A DNA stretch of 64,000 bases. It comes from Micromonospora rosaria (GTDB lineage: Bacteria; Actinomycetota; Actinomycetes; Mycobacteriales; Micromonosporaceae). The DNA is taken from the NCBI RefSeq assembly GCF_001567585.1, contig NZ_LRQV01000021.1:1-64000 (forward strand), written 5' to 3'. A program made the translations under genes and the position numbers. The notes under the pieces were generated by a model, which saw only the letters and a program-made list of their open reading frames with translations, made no database searches and was not told the origin of the DNA. How positions within the stretch are numbered: the first letter of the stretch is position 1; each line of letters opens with the position of its first letter. This document shows, in pieces, positions 56,101-64,000 of the stretch.

Positions 56101-58605
56101 GGCGGCGTCGGCGGACGCGCGCTGCAGGGCGAGGAAGATCCGGAACACCGCGGCTTCCAGGTCGGGGCTGCGGTCCAGCTCGGTGACGCCGTAGTGCCCG
56201 AGCGCCGTGGCGAGCTTGGCCTGGAACGTCTCCGGCAGGCCGGCCCGCTCCACGTCGAGGCTCTGCAGGTAGGTGTGGAAGTACTCGCGGGCGCTGTGCA
56301 CGTGGCTGCCGTCACCGCCGTCCTCGCCCGTGGGCCGGTTCCGGCTCAGCTCGGCGAGATCGGCGAACATGTCGATGAGGTCGATCTCCCCGGCCAGCGG
56401 CCGGTAACCCTGCGCGGTGGCGACCTGCCGGGCGACGAGGTAGTCGTCGAGCACCCGCCGGTCGTCGTGCGGGTCGACGTCGAAGCCCAGCAGCAGGCTG
56501 CGCAGGTCCTCCTGGCCACGCCGGGTACGGGACCGCACGGGGGCGTCCCCCGGCGCGACGGGCAGGTCCAGCTCCACGGCCTCGGTGGCCGAGGTGTCCT
56601 CGGCGGCGTCGTCGGCGAGCGGCTCCAGCCGCAGCAGCGGCGCGCCGGTCTCCACCTGGCTGCCCACCGACACGACGCATTCCTTGAGCCGTGCCTTGAA
56701 CGGCGCCCGCAGCACCGTCTCCATCTTCATGCTCTCCAGCACCAGCACCGGCGCGCCCGCCTCGACCTCGGCGCCGACCTCCAGCGGCGTGGCGACGACC
56801 AGCGCGGGCATGGAGGAGCGGATCACGCCGCCCTCGTCCCGGCTGACCCGGTGCGTCACGCCGTCCACCTCGACCAGGTGGACCGGGCCGTGCGTCCCGG
56901 TGAGCAGGCGGTACCGGGTGCCGTTGACGACGATCTGCCCGGTGTGCCGGTCGAAGCGGTCCAGCTCGACGTCGGCGGTACGGACGTCGCCGCCGACCTC
57001 GATGCCGACCCGGAACCGGTGTGCGCCGATCCGGGCGACACGCACCCGGTAGCCGATCCCCCGCAGCTTGAGGTCCAGCGGCCGGCCGCTGGAGTGCTGC
57101 ACCTGCGGACGGCCGCCGAACGCCGTGGAGAGCAGCCGCTGCCGCTCGACGCGCTCCTCCTCCTCGTACGCCTCGATGGCGGCGGCGGCCAGCGCGACGG
57201 CCGAGTGCCGGTGCGAGACCAGCCGGCCCTCGCCCCGGACCCGGTCGATCCAGCCGGTGTCCGCGCTGGCGTCGATCACCTCGGGCTGGTCGAGCAGGTC
57301 GAGCACGAAGCTCTTGTTCGTCGCACCCCCGTCGATGATCACCGTGGTCTCCGCCATCGCCCGCCGGAGCCGCCCGAGCGCCTCGTGCCGGTCCCGGCCG
57401 TAGGCGATGATCTTCGCGATCATGGAGTCGAAGTCGCCGGGGATGGTGTCGCCCTCGCTGACGCCGGTGTCCACCCGGATGCCCGGCCCGGCGGGCAGGT
57501 CCAGCCGGGCGATCCGGCCCGGGGAGGGCGCGAAGTCACGGTCGGGGTCCTCGGCGTTGAGCCGGGCCTCCACGGCGTGTCCGCGCTCCACCGGCGGCCG
57601 GCCGTCCAGGCGCCCGCCGGAGGCCACGTGCAGTTGCGCCTTGACCAGGTCGAACCCGGTGGTCAGCTCGGTGATCGGATGCTCGACCTGCAGGCGGGTG
57701 TTCACCTCGAGGAAGGCGAACAGCCGGTCGCCGGGGTGGTAGAGGAACTCGACGGTCGCCGCTCCCCGGTACCCGACCGCGACGGCCAGGCGCTCGGCCG
57801 ACGCCTTGAGCTCGGCGACCTGCTCCGGGCCGAGCACCGGCGACGACGACTCCTCGATGATCTTCTGGTTGCGCCGCTGCACCGAGCAGTCCCGGACCCC
57901 GAGCGCCCACGCGGTGCCCTGGCCGTCGGCGATCACCTGGACCTCGACGTGCCGGGCCCCGGTGACCAGCCGCTCCAGGAACACGACGCCGCTACCGAAG
58001 GCGCGCGCGGCCTCCTGGATGGTGCGCTCGTAGGCGTCCGCCAGCTCGGCCGCGTTGGTGATCACGCGGATGCCGCGCCCGCCACCGCCCGCGGTCGCCT
58101 TGAGCATCAACGGGTAGCCGATCTCGGTCGCCGCCGCCAGCGCGGCGTCCAGGGTGTCGACCGCGCCCCGGCTCCAGGGCGCGACCGGCACGCCGACCTC
58201 CTCGGCGATCAGCTTCGCGCCGATCTTGTCGCCGAGCTTGCGCATGGCCTCCGGGCTCGGGCCGACGAAGGTGACCCCGACCCGCTCGCACAGCTCCGCG
58301 AACGCCGGGTCCTCCGCGACGAAGCCCCAGCCGACCCACGCGGCGTCGGCCCGGGTCTCCACCAGGGCGCGTTCCAGCGCCTTCAGGTCGAGGTACGGAC
58401 GCGCGGCGGCGGGGCCGAGGTCGTACGACAGGTCCGCCTCGCGGACGAAGGTGGCCGCGCGGTCGACGTCGGTGTGCAGGGCGACGGTCTCGATCCGGGT
58501 GCCGGTCTCCGCGGCCAGCTCCCGGACGGCGTGAATGAGCCGCATCGCGGCCTCACCACGGTTGACGATGGCGACACGACTGAACACCCGACCGTACCCT
58601 CCCAT
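53128..58605 (-). CDS. Single-chain biotin-dependent acyl-CoA carboxylase (BC-BCCP-CT fusion)
   Basis: A 1825-residue multidomain enzyme. Residues about 5-460 are biotin carboxylase (RVAIVNRGEAAMRLI, GYPLMLKATAGGGGRGIRV for ATP, FLEVNTRLQVEHPITE). The biotin lysine lies in VLVLESMKMETVL near residue 624. A long central helical region (about 740-1250) follows. The carboxyltransferase occupies about the last 500 residues (SGARISMESGTENMDWVAAA, SLDFSGGVSAEDNFGIGGYD, YHGGAFVVFSKALNPNMTVL). Most bacteria code these parts separately; this layout recalls eukaryotic acetyl-CoA carboxylase and large actinobacterial carboxylases. It makes malonyl- or methylmalonyl-type CoA from acyl-CoA. ATG 58605 lies eight bases after TACAAC (58614-58619 on the complementary strand), suggesting a leaderless transcript. 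Confidence 0.92.
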   Translation of the reverse strand: MGGYGRVFSRVAIVNRGEAAMRLIHAVRELAAETGTRIETVALHTDVDRAATFVREADLSYDLGPAAARPYLDLKALERALVETRADAAWVGWGFVAEDPAFAELCERVGVTFVGPSPEAMRKLGDKIGAKLIAEEVGVPVAPWSRGAVDTLDAALAAATEIGYPLMLKATAGGGGRGIRVITNAAELADAYERTIQEAARAFGSGVVFLERLVTGARHVEVQVIADGQGTAWALGVRDCSVQRRNQKIIEESSSPVLGPEQVAELKASAERLAVAVGYRGAATVEFLYHPGDRLFAFLEVNTRLQVEHPITELTTGFDLVKAQLHVASGGRLDGRPPVERGHAVEARLNAEDPDRDFAPSPGRIARLDLPAGPGIRVDTGVSEGDTIPGDFDSMIAKIIAYGRDRHEALGRLRRAMAETTVIIDGGATNKSFVLDLLDQPEVIDASADTGWIDRVRGEGRLVSHRHSAVALAAAAIEAYEEEERVERQRLLSTAFGGRPQVQHSSGRPLDLKLRGIGYRVRVARIGAHRFRVGIEVGGDVRTADVELDRFDRHTGQIVVNGTRYRLLTGTHGPVHLVEVDGVTHRVSRDEGGVIRSSMPALVVATPLEVGAEVEAGAPVLVLESMKMETVLRAPFKARLKECVVSVGSQVETGAPLLRLEPLADDAAEDTSATEAVELDLPVAPGDAPVRSRTRRGQEDLRSLLLGFDVDPHDDRRVLDDYLVARQVATAQGYRPLAGEIDLIDMFADLAELSRNRPTGEDGGDGSHVHSAREYFHTYLQSLDVERAGLPETFQAKLATALGHYGVTELDRSPDLEAAVFRIFLALQRASADAAVVATLLRAWLREAPPDETLREPAGLALERLVAATQVRFPVVSDLARGVVFAWFGQPLLRRNRARVYAGVRRHLRHLDAHPDAPDRAERIAEMVRSTEPLVRLLGQRLGRADLDNVVMLEVLTRRYYGNKGLTAVRTREVSGCTFVVAERADSSVVSCAVGFDALGSALRGLAELADGEAAIDADIYLAWENQPADSEAMATALHEVVSAHPLPHPVRRLTLAVAGRSGAVMHHHFTFRPSTTGMTEERLIRGLHPYIAQRMQLERLSKFDLTRLPSADEEVYLFQCVARENPSDDRLVAFAQVRDLTALREHDGRLVALPTAEDTLATCLDSIRRAQARRPSKKRFTTNRIVLYVWPPSDLTRAELETIAARVLPTTAGAGLEEILFIARQRDPETGELTKIAVRISIDAAGGTELTVGEPSDEPIEPLDDYRQKVLRASSRNTVYPYELTTALGDFVEHDLDDTHTLVPVDRPKGRNRAAIVAGVLSTPTRRHPEGVTRVVLLGDPTKSLGALSEPECRRVVAALDLAERMRVPLEWWALSAGARISMESGTENMDWVAAALKRIVEFTQAGGEINIVVAGITVGAQPYWNAEATMLMHTRGILVMTPDSAMVLTGKQSLDFSGGVSAEDNFGIGGYDRVMGPNGQAQYWAPNLAAARDVLMSYYDHTYVVPGEESPRRVPTTDPVDRDVSDFPHVVAGSDFTTVGEIFSATANPDRKKPFDIRTVMRALSDQDHPVLERWAGMADAETVSVQDVHLGGTPVCLIGIESRAVPRRGFPPTDGPDTYTAGTLFPQSSKKAARAINAASGNRPLVVLANLSGFDGSPESMRKLQLEYGAEIGRAIVNFRGPIVFCVISRYHGGAFVVFSKALNPNMTVLALEGSFASVLGGAPAAAVVFSGDVNARTAADPRVRDLEARVAAATGADRAALTAELDELRLSVRAEKLGEVATEFDRVHNIHRAVEVGSVDAVIRAAELRPRIIEAIGSRRG

Positions 58606-59028
58606 AGACCAACGTTGTACGCGCCGCGACTCTGCGACCCCCGGCAGTAGACAGCCTCCCTTACTACCGACGGGTAGCGCCATGTCGCAGACAGCGCACA
58701 ATCCACCGCCCGCGTTGTGGGAACCAACCAAGAGTCTTTGGCGAGTCGCGCCCGACCAGATGAGGTGTGCCCCGGATTGACCGGATGCCGGGACCGCGCG
58801 ACGCACGAGGATGGTACCGGCGGGGGGTCGGGTCAGGTCGCCGCGCCCACCCGCTGGAACGTTTCACGCCCGCGCCCCAGGAACGCTGGGGCCGGACCCG
58901 CGCAGCGCCCGACGCCGGGCGGCTGAAACGTTTTACGGGCGATACACTGCTTCCGACCGTCCCGCCCCCGGCCCCTCCCCCACCGAGGCCCCCGCCGTCG
59001 GGACGTCAGGACCCACCGGCGAGGAGCC
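58606..59028. promoter_or_regulatory. Divergent control region of carboxylase and LacI genes with two operators
   Basis: The 423-base gap has no gene. It contains palindromes TGGAACGTTTCA (58855-58866) and TGAAACGTTTTA (58924-58935), then TACACT (58943-58948), a likely -10 box for the LacI gene. The second operator overlaps the promoter, as expected for self-repression. The same 12-mer precedes the sugar ABC operon. For the carboxylase strand TACAAC lies at 58614-58619. Confidence 0.65.
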
Positions 59029-60051
59029 ATGGCAGCGACCAGCATCAAGGAGGTGGCCCGACACGCGGGCGTCTCCCTCGGCACCGTCAGCAACGTGCTC
59101 AACCGGCCGAACACCGTGTCGCCGGCGACCCGCCAACGGGTGCTCGACGCCATCGCCGCACTCGGCTACGTCCGCAACGACTCCGCCCGGCAACTGCGCG
59201 CCGGCCAGAGCCGCACCATCGCCATCGTCGTGCTCGACGTGGCCAACCCCTTCTTCACCGACGTGGTCCGCGGCGCCGAGCAGGTGGTCGAGGAGGCCGG
59301 CGCCATGCTCGTCGTCTGCAACAGCGGCGAGGACGGCGCGCGGGAACGCCGCCACCTGGACCTGCTGGAGGAGCAGCGGGTCCGCGGGGTGCTCATCACG
59401 CCGGTCGGTCACGGACGGCATCCCGGGCTCGAACGGCTCCACGAACGCGGCATCCCGGTGGTCCTCGTCGACCGGGGATCCGGCCGGGCCAGCCGTTGCT
59501 CGGTGGCCGTCGACGACGTGCTGGGCGGCCGGCTCGCCGTGGAGCACCTCCTCGACCGGGGGCACCGGCGGATCGCCTACCTCGGCGGCCCGCTCACCAT
59601 TCCCCAGGTGGCCGACCGGCACGCCGGCGCGGCGGCGGCGCTGGCCGAGCGGCACCCGGACACGCCGCTGCGGGTCGCCACCACGAACACCCTGACGGTG
59701 GCCGCCGGGCGGCGGGCCGCCGAGGACCTGTTGGCCCTGCCCGCCCGACAGCAGCCCAGCGCGGTCTTCTGCGCCAACGACCTGATCGCCCTCGGCGTGC
59801 TCCAACAGTTGACCGAACGCGGGGTCCGGGTGCCCGACGACATGGCGATCGTCGGGTACGACGACATCGAGTTCGCCGGGGCGGCGGCGGTCCCGCTGTC
59901 GTCGGTGCGCCAGCCCCGGGAGTTGCTGGGCCGTACGGCGGCCCAACTGCTGCTGGAGGAGAGCACCGCCGGCGCGGAGCACCGGCACCGGCACGTGGTC
60001 TTCCAGCCCGAACTCGTCGTGCGCCGCTCCAGCGACCACCGCCGCCCCTGA
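59029..60051 (+). CDS. LacI-family transcriptional repressor
   Basis: A 340-residue regulator. The N-terminal helix-turn-helix and hinge read SIKEVARHAGVSLGTVSNVL and NRPNTVSPATRQRVLDAI. The sugar-binding half is periplasmic-binding-protein-like (RTIAIVVLDVANPFFTDVVR, GVLITPVGHGRH, RIAYLGGPLTIPQVADRHAG, PSAVFCANDLIALGVLQQL, AIVGYDDIEFAGAAAVPLSS). GAGGAG lies upstream of ATG 59029. Two LacI-type palindromes precede the gene. An identical operator lies before the ABC importer at 43038-46230, so that importer is a likely target. The convergent GH127 gene may be functionally related but carries a different operator. Confidence 0.92.
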   Translation: MAATSIKEVARHAGVSLGTVSNVLNRPNTVSPATRQRVLDAIAALGYVRNDSARQLRAGQSRTIAIVVLDVANPFFTDVVRGAEQVVEEAGAMLVVCNSGEDGARERRHLDLLEEQRVRGVLITPVGHGRHPGLERLHERGIPVVLVDRGSGRASRCSVAVDDVLGGRLAVEHLLDRGHRRIAYLGGPLTIPQVADRHAGAAAALAERHPDTPLRVATTNTLTVAAGRRAAEDLLALPARQQPSAVFCANDLIALGVLQQLTERGVRVPDDMAIVGYDDIEFAGAAAVPLSSVRQPRELLGRTAAQLLLEESTAGAEHRHRHVVFQPELVVRRSSDHRRP

Positions 60052-60063
60052 CCCGCTCCCGCC

Positions 60064-62802
60064 CTAGACGAAACGCCAGAGGTGGTCGGTGGTGCCGTTG
60101 TCGTCCCAGAGCACGATCTGGGCGCCACTGGCGGTGGAGGCGCCGGTGACGCCGAGGACCCGGCCGCCGTTGGCGCACTGGATGCGGAAGTACCCGTTGG
60201 CACCGTGACGCAGCCGCCACCGGTGGTCGGTGGCGCCGGTGTCGGACCACTGCACCACCCGGGCGCCGTTGGCGTTGGCACCGCCCTCGACGCCGAGCAC
60301 CTTGCCGCTGTGGGAGTTGCGCAGCCGCAGGTAGCCGCCGGTGTCCACGACCGCCGTCCAGAGGTGGTCGGCGGTGCCGGTGTCGCCCCACTGGATGACC
60401 GGCCCGCCGTCGGCGGTGGACATCTCCCGCACGCCGAGCACCAGCCCGCTGGCCAGGTTCTGGATCCGGCGGGCGCCGTGGGGCACGAACCGCCACTGGT
60501 TGTCCGGGCTGCCGTTGTCCGGGTCCTGCACGGCCAGGGCACCGGCGGCGGTGGAGCCACCGGCGATGGCCAGCAGCTTGCCGCTGTGGACGTTGCGCAG
60601 CTTGTGGGAGCCGTCGCCGACGTCGACGACCGTCCAACGGTGGTCGGCGGTGCCGGTGTCGGACCACTGCAGCACCCGCGCGTTGTCCGCGGTGGACATG
60701 TTCTCGACCCCGAGCACCTTGCCGCTGTGCCGGTTGCGCAGCCGCACGGCGCTGCCGTCGACCACGAGCTCCCACCGGTGGTCGGCGGTACCGGTGTCGT
60801 TCCACTGCAGCGCGAGCCCGCCGTCGGCGGTGGACATGTCCTGGACGCCGAGGACGAGCCCGCTGGCCACGTTCACCAGGCGGAAGTCGGCACCGTCGCC
60901 GCCACCGGGACCGCTGCGCCAGTACACCGTGTAGTTGTGGCCGTGGGCGTCGTAGAAGGGACCGAGGTTGACGGTGGCGCCGTTGGCGACGGCGGTGAAG
61001 GCGAGCGTGGTGGCGCTGGTCCGGGTGACCGACGCGGGGTCCAGGGTGGGCAGTCCGCTCAGCGTGGTGTTGCCGTAGTTGCCGGACAGGACCACCGGGC
61101 CGTAGGTGACCGCCACGACCGCGGGGTTGTCGTTGGCGGCCTGCGTGACGACCCGCATCGGCAGCCGGACGGTGACGACGTCCCCGGAGGTCCAGGAGCG
61201 GGTGAGGCTGGCGTAGCTGCCCGGTGTGGTGGCGACGTTCTGGGTGGTGCCGTTGACGCTGACGGTGGCGCCACTCGTCCAGGCCGGGATCCGGATCCGC
61301 ATCGTCCAGCTCCCGCCGACCGCGCCGGTGACGGTGAGGGTGGTCAGGTCGCTGGCCGGGTAGCTGGTGGTCTGCGTGACGGTGATGCCGCGTTGGGACC
61401 AGGTGAGCACCGAGGGCAGGAACAGGTTCACCGTCAGGGTGCTGCCGTTGTGGAAGTAGATGGAGTCCATCAGCTTGGTGTTGGTCTCGATGCCGGTGCC
61501 CTGGCAGCACCAGAAGGAGTTGTAGTCGGTGCTCCAGGTGCCGCCGCCCCAGGCCGGGCCCACCCCCCGGCGACCGCCCGGGTTCAGCGGCGTGAAGTAG
61601 GTGACGTGACCGTGGTTGTCGGCCGGGTTCTGCTGGCCGACGAGGTGGTTGAGCAGCGCCCGCTCGTAGTAGTCGACGTAGGCGGTCCGGCCGGGCTCCA
61701 GCAGCCACAGCTCGCGGGTGAGCTTGAGCATGTTGTACGTGTTGCAGGCCTCGCAGGCGTCGTTCGACAGGTACCCGGCGATGGCGTGGGGGGCCCGGAA
61801 GTGCTCGCCCTGACTGTTGCCGCCGATGACGTACGTGTGGGCGTTGACGGTCATGGCCCAGGCGTTGCTGGCGATGTCCCGGTACCGGGTGGTGCCGGTG
61901 GCCTTGAACTCCCGGGCCGCGCCGATCCACTTGGGCACCTGGGTGTTGGCGTGCAGTCCGGCGAGCCGGTCCTGGTTGGCGGCGAGCGGGTCGAACACGG
62001 CGGCGTGGTCGAACCGTTGGGCGGTCCTGAGCCAGCGGGCGTCCCCGGTCTGCTGGTAGATGTCGGTCAGCACCGCGTTCATGCCGCCGAACTCGGTGGC
62101 CAGCATGGCCTGCATCTGGGCGGTGGTCAGCCGGCCGGTGCGCCAGTCGACCCAGCCGGCGAGCGCGAGCAGGACGTCGCGGGCCTGGTTGTTGCCGATG
62201 TGCCGCCACACGTCGAGCAGCCCGGCGAGGGTCTTGTCGATGCAGTAGTACGGCACGTTGCCGTTGGTCAGGGTGCGCTGCTCGACGGCGGTGAAGTCGG
62301 ACTCCGGGAACCCGGAGAGGTAGCCCGCGTTGAAGCCGGCGGCGGCGTTGTTGGCCTGGCATCTGGCCAGCTCGGCCACCATCTGGTTGGCCTTGTCCCG
62401 GCAGGTGGTGTCGCCGAGCACCGCCCACGCCTGGGCCCAGGCGGTCAGGAAGTGGCCCTGCATGTGGGTACGGAACGGGAACGTCGGCGCGTCCCAGCCA
62501 CCGTTGGCCGCCGCGCCGTTGGTGGAGAGCCGGTGGTTGGCGCGGAAGTTGTAGAGCAGCCGGTCGACGCTGACGAACCGCAGGTAGGCGACGGTACGGG
62601 TCTGGTTGTCCAGCCACCGGCTGGCGGTGAGCCGGACCTGGCCGAGATCGAACGGGTAGGCCCCGACGCCGAGGTCGGGTCGGGCGGGTGGCAGCGCGGC
62701 GCTCGCCGACGCCGCGCCGACGATCGGACCGGCGGCTGCGGCGACGGCGGTGACACCGGCGGCCTGCAGCAGACGCCGTCGGCTGAGGGATCCAGGCGAC
62801 AC
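60064..62802 (-). CDS. Secreted GH127 beta-L-arabinofuranosidase with two tandem beta-trefoil domains
   Basis: A 912-residue protein. GTG 62802 follows AAGGAGGTACC and opens a twin-arginine signal (LSRRRLLQAAGVTAVAAAAG); an upstream ATG lacks these. Residues about 40-640 are the GH127 (alpha/alpha)6 domain. The zinc-thiolate site of HypBA1-type enzymes is intact: Glu and Cys in ACEACNTYNMLKLTRE, and the Cys pair in FWCCQGTGIETN. EFGGMN carries a further conserved Glu. Residues about 650-912 hold six repeats of the HSGKVLGVEN / QWSDTGTADHRW kind, that is, two ricin-like beta-trefoils. It should release L-arabinofuranose from plant arabinan or glycoproteins. A LacI-type operator lies downstream of its promoter. 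Confidence 0.9.
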   Translation of the reverse strand: MSPGSLSRRRLLQAAGVTAVAAAAGPIVGAASASAALPPARPDLGVGAYPFDLGQVRLTASRWLDNQTRTVAYLRFVSVDRLLYNFRANHRLSTNGAAANGGWDAPTFPFRTHMQGHFLTAWAQAWAVLGDTTCRDKANQMVAELARCQANNAAAGFNAGYLSGFPESDFTAVEQRTLTNGNVPYYCIDKTLAGLLDVWRHIGNNQARDVLLALAGWVDWRTGRLTTAQMQAMLATEFGGMNAVLTDIYQQTGDARWLRTAQRFDHAAVFDPLAANQDRLAGLHANTQVPKWIGAAREFKATGTTRYRDIASNAWAMTVNAHTYVIGGNSQGEHFRAPHAIAGYLSNDACEACNTYNMLKLTRELWLLEPGRTAYVDYYERALLNHLVGQQNPADNHGHVTYFTPLNPGGRRGVGPAWGGGTWSTDYNSFWCCQGTGIETNTKLMDSIYFHNGSTLTVNLFLPSVLTWSQRGITVTQTTSYPASDLTTLTVTGAVGGSWTMRIRIPAWTSGATVSVNGTTQNVATTPGSYASLTRSWTSGDVVTVRLPMRVVTQAANDNPAVVAVTYGPVVLSGNYGNTTLSGLPTLDPASVTRTSATTLAFTAVANGATVNLGPFYDAHGHNYTVYWRSGPGGGDGADFRLVNVASGLVLGVQDMSTADGGLALQWNDTGTADHRWELVVDGSAVRLRNRHSGKVLGVENMSTADNARVLQWSDTGTADHRWTVVDVGDGSHKLRNVHSGKLLAIAGGSTAAGALAVQDPDNGSPDNQWRFVPHGARRIQNLASGLVLGVREMSTADGGPVIQWGDTGTADHLWTAVVDTGGYLRLRNSHSGKVLGVEGGANANGARVVQWSDTGATDHRWRLRHGANGYFRIQCANGGRVLGVTGASTASGAQIVLWDDNGTTDHLWRFV

Positions 62803-62894
62803 GGTACCTCCTTGGCGGACGGGCAGGGTTCCGGAGCGTGACGAGCGCGCACATGGGCACGGCGGTGCAGGCTCATCACCTGCACGTCCATGAA

Positions 62895-62954
62895 TGTTAG
62901 CGCTCACATTTCGAGAGTGTTAGAAACCTATGACGGAACATAGGCCGGAGTCAA
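62895..62954 (-). promoter_or_regulatory. GH127 promoter and LacI-type operator
   Basis: On the minus strand TTGACT (62949-62954) and TAGGTT (62925-62930), 18 bases apart, form a good promoter. TGTTAGCGCTCACA (62895-62908) is a near-palindrome with the AGCGCT core of LacI/CebR-type operators and lies just downstream of the predicted start, so binding would block transcription. Confidence 0.7.
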
Positions 62955-62983
62955 TAGCGAAGCCCCGTGGCGACCGGTCGGCC

Positions 62984-63628
62984 TCAGCGCAGGATGCCCT
63001 CGTGCAGGGCCCGCAGCACCGCGTTGGTACGGTCCCGGGCCCCGAGCTTCAGCAGGATCGTCGACACGTGGTTCTTGACCGTGCCCTCGGCGAGGAACAG
63101 GAGCCCGGCGATCTCCCGGTTGGTGTACCCCCCGGCGACCAGGCGCAGCACCTCCAGTTCACGCTCGGTCAGCTCCTGCGGCGGCGGGCTGTCGACACCG
63201 ACCGGCCACGGCGCGGAACGGATGGCGCGCACCAGCCGGTCGGTGACCGAGGCGGCGATCAGCGTCCCACCCGCCGCCAGGGTCTCGACCGCCCGGGTCA
63301 ACTGCTCCAGCGTGACGTCCTTGAGCAGGTAGCCCCGGGCCCCGGCGCGCAGCGCGTCGAGGACGAGGGCGTCGTCGTCGAAGGTGGTGAGGACGAGCAC
63401 CGGCACGTCCACGGCGCGGTCGCGGAGCTGCCGCAAGGTCCAGATGCCGTCGCGGTGCGGCATGCGCAGGTCGAGCAGGACCACGTCGGGCCGGACCTCG
63501 ACGATCACGTCCAGCGCCGCGGCGCCGTCGTCGGCCTCCCCCACGACGGTGATGCCCGCCATGGCGAGCAGGCTGCGGATGCCTTGCCGGACCAGCGTCT
63601 GGTCGTCGACCACCACCACCCGGGTCAT
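62984..63628 (-). CDS. LuxR/NarL-type response regulator
   Basis: A 214-residue two-component regulator from ATG 63628. The receiver domain has the acidic pair in VVVVDDQTLVRQG, the phosphorylated Asp in DVVLLDLRMPHRDG, Thr in VLVLTTFDDD and Lys in GYLLKDVTLEQL. The C-terminal helix-turn-helix reads LTERELEVLRLVAGGYTNRE then VKNHVSTILLKLGARDR. Its start overlaps the stop of the histidine kinase gene, so the two are coupled. Target genes are unknown. Confidence 0.94.
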   Translation of the reverse strand: MTRVVVVDDQTLVRQGIRSLLAMAGITVVGEADDGAAALDVIVEVRPDVVLLDLRMPHRDGIWTLRQLRDRAVDVPVLVLTTFDDDALVLDALRAGARGYLLKDVTLEQLTRAVETLAAGGTLIAASVTDRLVRAIRSAPWPVGVDSPPPQELTERELEVLRLVAGGYTNREIAGLLFLAEGTVKNHVSTILLKLGARDRTNAVLRALHEGILR

Positions 63629-64000
63629 CGGACCGGCACCCGGGCACGTACCCGGAAACCCGCCCGGCCGTCGTACGCGACCTCCCCGCCGAGGGCCGCC
63701 AGCCGTTCCGCGATCCCCCGCAGCCCGTTGCCGGGCACCACCTCGGCGGCGCCCTGCCCGTCGTCGGCCGCGGTCAGCCGGATCGCGTCGCCGTCGCGCG
63801 TGACGGCGACCCACAGCTCGCGGGCCCCGGCGTGCCGTAGCGTGTTGGTGACGATCTCCTGCACCGTCCGCACCAGCGCGGCGGTCTGTTCCTCGTCCGC
63901 CTCGACCTCCTCGCTCACCTCCACCGAGACGTCCAACCCCGGGACGTCCCGGCCGATCGCGCGCAACGCCTCGGCGAGGTCGGTGGCCGGACCGACGCGC
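63625..64000 (-). CDS. Sensor histidine kinase, C-terminal part (runs off the window)
   Basis: The visible 125 codons are the end of a NarL-system kinase. They include the HATPase domain with the N box VQEIVTNTLRHAGAREL, the G1 box ADDGQG and G2 box PGNGLRGIAERLAALGG, then VRARVPVR at the end. The frame stays open to the right edge, where the dimerisation helix (ATDLAEALRAIGRDV) begins. The gene overlaps the response regulator start, forming a two-gene operon. Confidence 0.88.
   Translation of the reverse strand, partial: RVGPATDLAEALRAIGRDVPGLDVSVEVSEEVEADEEQTAALVRTVQEIVTNTLRHAGARELWVAVTRDGDAIRLTAADDGQGAAEVVPGNGLRGIAERLAALGGEVAYDGRAGFRVRARVPVR

Noticed and set aside
52708-58650. Plus-strand open frame of nearly 2000 codons
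   Set aside because: It lies opposite the carboxylase, whose domains and motifs are continuous on the minus strand. The plus frame reads as repetitive His/Arg/Gly-rich sequence with no domain.
60082-62841. Plus-strand open frame of about 900 codons
   Set aside because: Antisense shadow of the GH127 gene.

Overview
The window is very GC-rich actinobacterial chromosome with frequent GTG starts, 4-base start/stop overlaps, a fused acyl-CoA carboxylase, SARP, Scr1/DUF5753 and CBM2 families. Together these suggest Micromonosporaceae (Micromonospora or a close relative); that placement is inferred from gene content. No rRNA, tRNA, CRISPR array or complete transposon is visible. About 46 protein genes are supported, most bounded by strong GC hairpins.

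Layout. 0-4.3 kb: end of an unknown gene, a lipoprotein, a MarR regulator divergent from a luciferase-type oxidoreductase fused to a hemerythrin domain, and an orphan FetB-like permease. 4.3-10.5 kb: a DUF4956 / VTC-domain / CotH-kinase operon whose secreted CotH protein ends in a cellulose-binding CBM2, then a glucuronoyl esterase (CE15-CBM2). The two units share an unusual operator-like 13-mer. 10.5-26.3 kb: a repeat-rich HEAT-like protein, an M36 metalloprotease, an AraC / VOC / UvrA-like resistance-type trio, a small DPBB protein, a GAF-PP2C phosphatase, and a subtilase divergent from a membrane-tethered ECF sigma factor.

26.3-28.7 kb is a decaying regulator cassette: GntR, UTRA-only and DUF5753 genes, with two apparent frameshifts and a truncated GNAT gene at its edge. 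29.0-42.8 kb is the most interesting part, an apparently undescribed natural-product cluster without NRPS or PKS. It holds an HMGL-type aldolase, a heme-oxygenase-like diiron enzyme, a class-IV aminotransferase, an RraA-like lyase, two permuted ATP-grasp ligases, one ordinary ATP-grasp ligase, an M20 deacylase/peptidase, an MFS exporter, a SARP activator and two further oxidoreductases. The logic suggests that a non-protein amino acid is built, joined by ATP-grasp ligases, trimmed and exported.

42.8-64 kb is mostly carbohydrate acquisition: a sugar ABC importer without its own ATPase, a PhoX-like protein, a serine protease and a GH16 glucanase (each with a ricin-type lectin), a methyltransferase, small proteins, a single-chain biotin-dependent carboxylase, a LacI regulator, a GH127 beta-L-arabinofuranosidase with tandem beta-trefoils, and a two-component system running off the right edge. 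The LacI gene and the ABC operon 16 kb away carry the same 12-bp operator sequence.
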